A program made the translations under genes and the position numbers. Shown in pieces: positions 58,388-64,000 of a stretch of DNA of 64,000 bases; the stretch's first letter is position 1; each line of letters begins with the position of its first letter. The notes below the pieces were generated by a model that ran no database searches, was not told the DNA's origin, and worked only from the letters and a program-made list of their open reading frames with translations. Source of the stretch: Micromonospora avicenniae (GTDB lineage: Bacteria; Actinomycetota; Actinomycetes; Mycobacteriales; Micromonosporaceae); NCBI RefSeq assembly GCF_900156065.1, contig NZ_FTNF01000011.1, positions 62,001 through 126,000 on the forward strand, given 5' to 3'.

Positions 58388-59047
58388 TCCCCACCTCTTC
58401 CGGTTTCCCCACTGATACCGGGATGGTTTCTTGATGACGCAGATCAATCTGCGGAGTGACCCTAGCGGGGCTTTATCTCGGTTCGGTTAAGAATATTTGC
58501 ACGTAGGCATTCATAAATTGAGTCCCATGGCTCGCGATCTCGGCATTGTCATGTTCATGACAAGGTGGCCGAGTTTTGACAGGAAACCTTTGTCCTTTAT
58601 GGCTTGGTTGTGCCCGGTCTGGGGGCGTCGGTTACAGCTACCAGCGAGTACGTTGGTTCACTGCCGCCGCCAACCCGCCGTGCAGCGGCGAATTTCCGGG
58701 ATCGGGTGCATTCAGATTCTGCCCCGGACTACTGAGCGATGAATCAGCATCTGACTCAATAATCGGTTGACGGCCGGGGCGCGTCGTGGCGCCGGTATCG
58801 TTGCTCCGTGGCCTCGTTGTATACATTTCTGTCGGCCGTGGATACGAGGGAGGATTGGCCAGGCATTGCGTTGCCGAACGGTCGTGCGGGGTGGCCGCCG
58901 GCTTGCAGCTAATTTGCCCTCGGCCCGCACACCGGCCCGCCGAGCCGGTCGCCCGACCGCCCCCGGTGGGCCGGGTGGGCGGAGATGGTGGGCGACCGGC
59001 CGGTGACGTACCGGCCACGGTGCCGTGCGGAGCACGCCAAGACGGGC
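58388..59047. promoter_or_regulatory. 660-bp intergenic region with two palindromes, upstream of regulator 2
   Basis: CGCAGAT-CA-ATCTGCG (58438-58453) overlaps the predicted start site of regulator 2, whose -10 box is TAGGGT (58464-58459 on the minus strand). TTGTCATG-TT-CATGACAA (58546-58563) is a second perfect inverted repeat. The part at 58490-58760 is less GC-rich than the window. Short open frames occur but have no coding composition or ribosome sites, so I call no gene. Confidence 0.5.
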
Positions 59048-60934
59048 TCAGCTGCGCGCCGGCGACCACCCGTCGGCGAGCAGCCGTGCCGCGTCGGTGC
59101 CCTCACCGTGGAACAGCAGCCCGTTCCCGTCCGCCGCGACGATCCGGTCGACGTAAACCCCTCGGCCCTGGCTCGAGACGTCCGTGCTGCTGCTCCACCG
59201 CAGGTGGGTGGCGTGTTCGGGTAGCTCGGCCATGACCTGCCACCACACCCGGCCACCGTAGCCGGTGACCGTGCCGTCGCTGCTCCAGCGCTGTCCGCTT
59301 CGGCTCAGCACCAGCGTCGTAGGCGCCCAGGTGACGCCGCCGTCGACCGAGGTCTCGACGCGCACGCTGTCGAACCGCGGCTCGGTGTCGTACCAGAACA
59401 GGAAGCTGGCCGTGCCGCCGTGCGCCGGCCGACGCAGCGGCGCGGTGAGCGTGACGGTCGCCGAGTCGCGCGGATCCGCCCGCCACGCCTCGCGTGAGTT
59501 GGGCCGCACCGGCATCGCCTCCGCGAGGTCGCGCGCCACGGCGCGGCGGGCCACGTTGTTGCTGCCCCAGCCTCGGTCGGGGTGTACCCGGTTGCTGAGC
59601 AGGATCACGAACGAGTGGGACAGCGGGTCCACCACCAGGGACGTGCCGGTGAAGCCGGTGTGCCCGAACGTGACGGGGGAGGACAGGCCCATCATGTACC
59701 AGTGCTTGTCGAGCTCGAAGCCGAGCCCGCGGTCGCTCTCCGGGTACGTCGTCTCGAGCGGGGCGTTGTAGTTGACCAGCATGGCGCGTACCGTCTCCGG
59801 ACGCAGGATCCGCCGGTTCCGGTACTCGCCCCCGTTGAGCAGCGACTGGCACAGCACCGCCAGGTCCGCCGCGGTCGAGAAGACTCCCGCGTGACCGGCC
59901 ACCCCACCGAGCGACCAGGCGTTCTCGTCGTGCACCTCACCCCAGACCATGCCTCGTCCGGCGTACGGCTGGTACTCGGTGGCGGCGATCCGGGAGCGCA
60001 GCTGCGGTGCCGGGTTGTAGCCGGTCTCGTTCATGCCCAGGGGTGCGGTGACACCGTCGCGGACCAGGTCGGCGAGGGGACGGCCGGCGACCCGTTCCAC
60101 CAGCACGCCCAGCGCGATCAGCCCGAGGTCGGAGTAGACGTACCGGCTGCCGGGTGTCGCGCCGGCGTCCAGCGGTGTGGCAAGAGCCGCGGCGAGCCGT
60201 TCGGTCGGTGTCGGGTAGCTGCTCCACAGTGGTGCGAACGCGGGCAGCCCGGAGGTGTGGGTGAGGAGCATCCGGACGGTCACCTCGGCCTTGCCGCCGG
60301 CCGAGAACTCGGGGACGTAGTGGGCGACCGGTGCGTCAAGTGACACCCGCCCCCGTTCGACCTGCTGCATGACCACGATCGTGGTGAACAGCTTCGACAC
60401 CGACGCCAGGTCGAAGATCGTGTCCGGGCGCATCGGGATCTGCTGGTCGGCGGGAAGCTCCACCCCGGCCAGGTCCGGCGGCGCGCCCACCGCGCTGTAC
60501 CGCACCGCCGTGCCCACCGCCGTGTGCTGCACGATGACGCCGTCCTTGGCCGCCAGCGCGACGGCGCCGGCGTACGCGGGGTACCCGGGATGGTCCGGCG
60601 TCGGTTCCAGGTACGCCGCCAGGTCGGCGGGGATGCGCCCCACCGGTTCCGGCGACAGGCCGACCTCGTGCGCGGTGCCGCGTCGAAGCGTGTCGTGCCG
60701 GAACCGGACGTCGGCGGGCGTCACGGTGGGCGGTTCGGCCCCGGCCGGCGGTCGGGCGAGCGCGGAGGTGCCACCGGACCCGAGTGCGGAGGCGGACTCC
60801 GCGTGTGCCGTCCCGTCACCGGTGTCCACAGGAGCGGCGGCGGCTTGGGACGGCAGCGCGGCCGCCAGGACGGCCACCGCCAGGCCGAGGGTGACCGCCC
60901 GCCGCCGACCGGCTCCGGAGTTGCGGTGCGGCAT
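59048..60934 (-). CDS. Secreted serine beta-lactamase-fold hydrolase, AmiE/YbbE-like
   Basis: 628 residues from ATG 60934, with AGGAGG immediately upstream. Signal peptide 1-34. Beta-lactamase/PBP-like domain about 95-470: DLASVSKLFTT supplies the nucleophile Ser and Lys (SxxK), YSDLGLIALG the Tyr, and FGHTGFTGTSLVVDP the HTG motif replacing KTG. An extra C-terminal domain (about 490-628) is a beta-sandwich (FWYDTEPRFDSVRVETS, GGVTWAPTTLVLS) as in secreted adhesive modules. It lies 8 bp after the NagZ gene; in Bacillus subtilis the co-transcribed AmiE is an N-acetylmuramoyl-L-alanine amidase of this fold, so the same role in peptidoglycan turnover is inferred. Confidence 0.82.
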   Translation of the reverse strand: MPHRNSGAGRRRAVTLGLAVAVLAAALPSQAAAAPVDTGDGTAHAESASALGSGGTSALARPPAGAEPPTVTPADVRFRHDTLRRGTAHEVGLSPEPVGRIPADLAAYLEPTPDHPGYPAYAGAVALAAKDGVIVQHTAVGTAVRYSAVGAPPDLAGVELPADQQIPMRPDTIFDLASVSKLFTTIVVMQQVERGRVSLDAPVAHYVPEFSAGGKAEVTVRMLLTHTSGLPAFAPLWSSYPTPTERLAAALATPLDAGATPGSRYVYSDLGLIALGVLVERVAGRPLADLVRDGVTAPLGMNETGYNPAPQLRSRIAATEYQPYAGRGMVWGEVHDENAWSLGGVAGHAGVFSTAADLAVLCQSLLNGGEYRNRRILRPETVRAMLVNYNAPLETTYPESDRGLGFELDKHWYMMGLSSPVTFGHTGFTGTSLVVDPLSHSFVILLSNRVHPDRGWGSNNVARRAVARDLAEAMPVRPNSREAWRADPRDSATVTLTAPLRRPAHGGTASFLFWYDTEPRFDSVRVETSVDGGVTWAPTTLVLSRSGQRWSSDGTVTGYGGRVWWQVMAELPEHATHLRWSSSTDVSSQGRGVYVDRIVAADGNGLLFHGEGTDAARLLADGWSPARS

Positions 60935-60942
60935 GGCTCCTC

Positions 60943-62754
60943 CTACCAGGTCAGGCCGTGGCCGTACGGGTGCAGCACGGCTGACCCGTCGGGCGTCGGA
61001 ATCGTCACGGGCAGCCGTCCCCGCGGGGACAGTTCGTCGTGCAGCGCACGGACCAGGGTGTCCATCGCCGCTCGGGTGTACGAGTACGTGACCAGGTAGG
61101 CGTCGACCCCCGGCAGGTACGCCACGTCGTACGGGTCGCGGACCGCCACCACGACGACCGGCTTGCCGGTGCCCAGCAGCGCGGCGACGAGTCGCTGCTG
61201 ACTGGCACGCGGGTCGGTGATCGTGGTGTCCCACGCCTTGTTCACCAGCACGACGGTGAGGTCGTGGCCGGCCGCCTCGGCGGCCGTCGCGGCGATCACC
61301 GCGTCCGACGGCAAGGTGGCGGGTCGGGCGGTGGCTCGGGCCCCGCGCGCCGTGAACCCGGCGGCGACCGTCTCGATCGGGGTGAAGGCGGCGGTGTTCC
61401 ACCCGGTGACCAGCACCGACCGGTCCGTCCGGGGCAGGGGCAGGAGCCCGGCGTCGTTGCGGACCGCCGTGAGGGTCGGGTCGGTGACCCGGGTGACCGC
61501 GGCGAGGTGTTCCGGCGCCCCGACGATGCGTACCGCCTTCTCCGCGTCGACCAGCGGCGAGCGGGCGAGGCCCTGCCGGTGCTTGAGGGTGAGGATGCGG
61601 CGGACCGACTCGTCGATGCGTCGTTCGGTCAGCTCGCCGCTCGACACGGCGCGCAGCACCGCGTCCCGGGCCAGCCGCAGGTCCGGCGGCATGAGCAGTT
61701 GGTCGGCGCCGGCCTTGAGCGCCAGGACCGGAACCCGCTCGTCGCCGTACCGCTGCCGTACGGCGGCCATGTTGAGCGCGTCGGTGATGATGACGCCGCG
61801 GAAGCCGAGCTCGCCCCGGAGTACGCCGTTGAGGATGCGCGGCGACAGGGTGGCCGGGTCACCGGAGGGGTCGAGTGCGGGGACCACGATGTGCGCGGTC
61901 ATGATCGAGTCCACGCCCGCCCGGATCGCCTGCCGGAACGGCGGCGCGTCGATCTGGTCCCACTCCGCCCGGCTGTGGTTGATCACGGGCAGGCCGGTGT
62001 GGCTGTCGGTGGCGGTGTCGCCGTGGCCGGGGAAGTGCTTCGCCACCGAGGTCACCCCGGCGCCGGCCTGGAATCCGGTGACCTGCGCCCCGGTCAGCTC
62101 GGCCACCAGCGTGGGGTCGGCCCCGAAGGACCGGACGCCGATCACCGGGTTCGCCGGGTTGACGTTGACGTCGGCGATCGGGGCGTACGGCTGGCGGATG
62201 CCGACCGCGCGGAGTTCGCGTCCGGTGACCTCCGCCGCGATCCGTGCGGCCTGCGGCGACCGGGCCGCGCCCAGGGCCATCGAACCGGGGAACTGCGCGG
62301 CGGGTGCGGGCATCCGCAGCACCACGCCCTGTTCCTGGTCGGTGGAGATGAGCAGCGGCACCGCGCCCTTGCCGCCGTGGCCGAGCGCCGCCCGTTGCAG
62401 ATCATTGGAGAGGGTGGCGATCTGACGGGGACTGTCCAGGTTGTGTGACCAGGAGAAGTAGCAGACCGCGCCGAGGGCGAACTCCTCGACCACCTCGGCC
62501 GGGGTCTCGACGCCGAACGCGGCGAGGTTGGCGGCCCGGTCGGCGGCGCTGGGCTCGGTGGCGTCAGCGCCGTAGACGTAGGTGGCGAAGAGCTGGCCGA
62601 CCTTCTGCTCAAGGCTCATGTGCCGCAGCGTCGAGGTGACCCAGCCGTGCTCCCCGGATCGCTCCGGTGGGTCAGCGGCGCGGCCGGGGACCGGTGCGGC
62701 GGTGGCGCCCACGGCGGCGACCAGGACGGAAGCGATGGCGAGACGGGTCTTCAT
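60943..62754 (-). CDS. nagZ: Secreted GH3 beta-N-acetylhexosaminidase, NagZ-type
   Basis: 603 residues. Signal peptide 1-27. GH3 N-terminal barrel with ISTDQEQGVVLRMP, the NagZ-specific loop VAKHFPGHGDTATDSHTGLP (acid/base His in the DSH portion) and the nucleophile D325 in VIITDALNMAAV. A C-terminal GH3 alpha/beta sandwich domain (about 400-603) is also present, longer than Gram-negative NagZ and like the Bacillus enzyme. Removes GlcNAc from muropeptides outside the cell. ATG 62754 with a GAGAGG site; promoter TTGACG-N17-TAAGTT upstream. Operon with the AmiE-like gene. Confidence 0.9.
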   Translation of the reverse strand: MKTRLAIASVLVAAVGATAAPVPGRAADPPERSGEHGWVTSTLRHMSLEQKVGQLFATYVYGADATEPSAADRAANLAAFGVETPAEVVEEFALGAVCYFSWSHNLDSPRQIATLSNDLQRAALGHGGKGAVPLLISTDQEQGVVLRMPAPAAQFPGSMALGAARSPQAARIAAEVTGRELRAVGIRQPYAPIADVNVNPANPVIGVRSFGADPTLVAELTGAQVTGFQAGAGVTSVAKHFPGHGDTATDSHTGLPVINHSRAEWDQIDAPPFRQAIRAGVDSIMTAHIVVPALDPSGDPATLSPRILNGVLRGELGFRGVIITDALNMAAVRQRYGDERVPVLALKAGADQLLMPPDLRLARDAVLRAVSSGELTERRIDESVRRILTLKHRQGLARSPLVDAEKAVRIVGAPEHLAAVTRVTDPTLTAVRNDAGLLPLPRTDRSVLVTGWNTAAFTPIETVAAGFTARGARATARPATLPSDAVIAATAAEAAGHDLTVVLVNKAWDTTITDPRASQQRLVAALLGTGKPVVVVAVRDPYDVAYLPGVDAYLVTYSYTRAAMDTLVRALHDELSPRGRLPVTIPTPDGSAVLHPYGHGLTW

Positions 62755-62784
62755 CGACGACGACCTCTCAGTCCGGATGGCCGA

Positions 62785-62813
62785 AACTTAGCTACACATC
62801 GATGAATCGTCAA
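62785..62813 (-). promoter_or_regulatory. Promoter of the nagZ-amiE operon
   Basis: On the minus strand TTGACG (62813-62808) and TAAGTT (62790-62785) are separated by 17 bp. Start site predicted near 62778, about 24 nt before the nagZ ATG. The stretch is AT-rich relative to its surroundings. Confidence 0.7.
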
Positions 62814-62822
62814 GAAGGATTG

Positions 62823-63974
62823 CTACATGCCGGATGCTCGGCTCCTCAGCCATGCACGGATCTGTTCGCCGTGCTCGTCGAGCCCGGGTGGTGGCAGCTC
62901 GTACTGTGCCGGGGTCTCCGACAAGGTGATGGGGTGGCGGATGCCGGGCACGCCACCGACGGTGACCACCGGGTCGAGCCCCAGTTCCTCGGCGAGCGAA
63001 ACGCCGCCGTCGACGGTGTTGATGGGTGCGCACGGCACGCCAGCGGCCAGCAGCTCCCGGAACCACTCGTTCCTCGTGCGCCGGACGAGCCGTTGGACGA
63101 GCAGCGACCGCAACTGTTCCCGGTTGGCGGTGCGGTCCTGGTTGCGCTCGAAGCGCGGGTCGTCGGGCAGGTCCGGCAGGTCGAGCACCTGGCAGAGCCG
63201 GCGGAACTGACCGTCGTTGCCGGCGATGACGACCAGCTCGCCGTCGGCGGTGGGCAGCGGCTCGTACGGGCAGAGGCTGGGGTGCGCGTTGCCCATCCGG
63301 TACGGGACGGTGCCGCCGGCGACGTAGCCGCTGGTGTAGTTGACCAGCCCGGACAGCGCGGAGCTGAGGAGGTTCACCTCGACGTGCTGGCCGCGGCCGG
63401 ACTGCCGGCGGTGGTGCAGGGCGGCGAGGATGCCGACGCTCGCGTGCAACCCGGCCATCACGTCGAAGACGGCGACGCCGGCGCGGTAGGGCGGGCCGTC
63501 CGGTTCGCCGGTCAGGCTCATGAGACCGGAGATCGCCTGGACCATCAGGTCGTAGCCGGGGTGGTTCGCGCCGGCGCCGGTGCCGAATCCGGTGATGCTC
63601 GCGTAGACGACCCTCTCGTTGGTGGCGGCGACGGTGTCGTAGTCCAGGCGGAACCGGGCGAGGCCCCCGGGGCGGAAGTTCTCGATCACCACGTCGGCGC
63701 GGCGGACCAGTTCCTGGGCGGCCGCGAGGTCGTCCGGGTCCTTCAGGTCGAGCACGACGGAGCGCTTGTTGCGGTTGACACCGAGGTAGTACGTCGAGAC
63801 GTCGTCGCGGGTCGGGGGCATCCAGGTACGCGTGTCGTCACCGTCCGGGCCCTCCACCTTGACGACCTGCGCACCGAGATCGGCCAGGAGCATCGTCGCG
63901 TACGGGCCGGCGAGGATCCGGGAGAAGTCCGCGACGAGAAGGCCGGCCAGCGGGCCCGAGGATTGCTGCACCAT
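62823..63974 (-). CDS. Class III CoA-transferase (CaiB/BaiF family)
   Basis: 383 residues from ATG 63974 with GGGCGGAGAC upstream. Family marks: LLVADFSRILAGPYATMLLA at the start, LGAQVVKVEGPDGDDTR, VNRNKRSVVLDLKDP, VIENFRPGGLARF, GYDLMVQAISGLMSLTGEPD and the catalytic Asp D171 in GVAVFDVMAGLHAS. Transfers CoA between organic acids; donor and acceptor unknown. It lies upstream of nagZ on the same strand, but the nagZ promoter between them suggests separate transcription. The 5' upstream region is cut by the window end (26 bp). Confidence 0.9.
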   Translation of the reverse strand: MVQQSSGPLAGLLVADFSRILAGPYATMLLADLGAQVVKVEGPDGDDTRTWMPPTRDDVSTYYLGVNRNKRSVVLDLKDPDDLAAAQELVRRADVVIENFRPGGLARFRLDYDTVAATNERVVYASITGFGTGAGANHPGYDLMVQAISGLMSLTGEPDGPPYRAGVAVFDVMAGLHASVGILAALHHRRQSGRGQHVEVNLLSSALSGLVNYTSGYVAGGTVPYRMGNAHPSLCPYEPLPTADGELVVIAGNDGQFRRLCQVLDLPDLPDDPRFERNQDRTANREQLRSLLVQRLVRRTRNEWFRELLAAGVPCAPINTVDGGVSLAEELGLDPVVTVGGVPGIRHPITLSETPAQYELPPPGLDEHGEQIRAWLRSRASGM

Positions 63975-64000
63975 GTCTCCGCCCGTTCTGCGGACCGGTG

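Noticed and set aside
53373..58412. 1679-codon minus-strand open frame opposite the protease
   Set aside because: It is a mirror of the strongly supported protease gene and regulator 2; its translation is Arg/Val/Gly-rich low complexity, as expected for an antisense frame in high-GC DNA.
58497..58742. Small plus-strand gene in the 58.4-59.0 kb gap
   Set aside because: No ribosome site, third-position composition unlike the window, and no recognisable protein.

Overview
This is a high-GC actinobacterial chromosome segment. Codon third positions are almost all G or C, GTG starts and ATGA/GTGA stop-start overlaps are frequent, and -10 boxes fit TAnnnT. The gene content (SARP/AfsR regulator, mycosin-like protease, secreted RICIN and PKD proteins, orphan P450) suggests a Micromonospora-type soil actinomycete. 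That placement is inference from content; no rRNA or other marker gene is present. No tRNA, rRNA, CRISPR array, insertion sequence or prophage was seen.

Layout. 1-5.2 kb: end of an anti-sigma-like protein, a small lipoprotein, a cytochrome P450, a CaCA-type exchanger and an OFA-type MFS carrier. 5.2-14 kb: a carbohydrate-oriented block. Two secreted proteins (a sugar-phosphate-isomerase-like TIM barrel, and a ThuA/sugar-dehydrogenase/PKD/CBM6 protein) face an NMT1-type ABC importer and a cupin across a 304-bp divergent promoter. Each promoter arm carries a LacI-type palindrome just downstream of the predicted transcription start. 14-15.6 kb: a PLP-dependent decarboxylase. 15.7-24.5 kb: a tightly overlapping oligopeptide ABC operon ending in a cytosolic gamma-glutamyltransferase-like Ntn hydrolase, followed by a convergent GntR/FCD regulator and a divergent YoaK-family membrane protein. 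An 11-base sequence is shared between the operon promoter and the regulator promoter. 24.5-30.1 kb: a complete urease operon, ureABCEFGD, on the minus strand; its catalytic subunit lacks the usual flap cysteine.

30.2-36.5 kb: a lactonase-type beta-propeller, a divergent pair of citrate-synthase homologues (one with an N-terminal DNA-binding domain), a zinc alcohol dehydrogenase and a D-Ala-D-Ala carboxypeptidase. 36.7-42.1 kb: an AfsR-type SARP regulator faces a two-gene operon (Pro-rich membrane protein plus membrane-anchored subtilase), with 11-bp-period direct repeats between them. 42.3-49.3 kb: a small hypothetical protein, a metallo-beta-lactamase-fold enzyme with a DedA protein, a holin-like/phosphodiesterase fusion, a LysR regulator, an SDR with a MerR regulator, and a TPR-like protein. 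49.5-58.4 kb: a RICIN-alginate lyase, an APH-fold kinase, and a 1471-residue secreted subtilase with Kelch repeats flanked by two paralogous short winged-helix regulators. 59-64 kb: a nagZ-amiE-like pair for cell-wall turnover and a class III CoA-transferase.

Much of the window is scavenging and surface biology. There are secreted hydrolases for glycans, protein and peptidoglycan, importers for their products, and local regulators whose candidate operators can be seen. The most interesting items are the paired operators of the ThuA/ABC divergon, the regulator-operator link of the peptide operon, the naturally flap-Cys-less urease, the DNA-binding citrate synthase, and the twin regulators around the giant protease. 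No single gene family here is demonstrably new.
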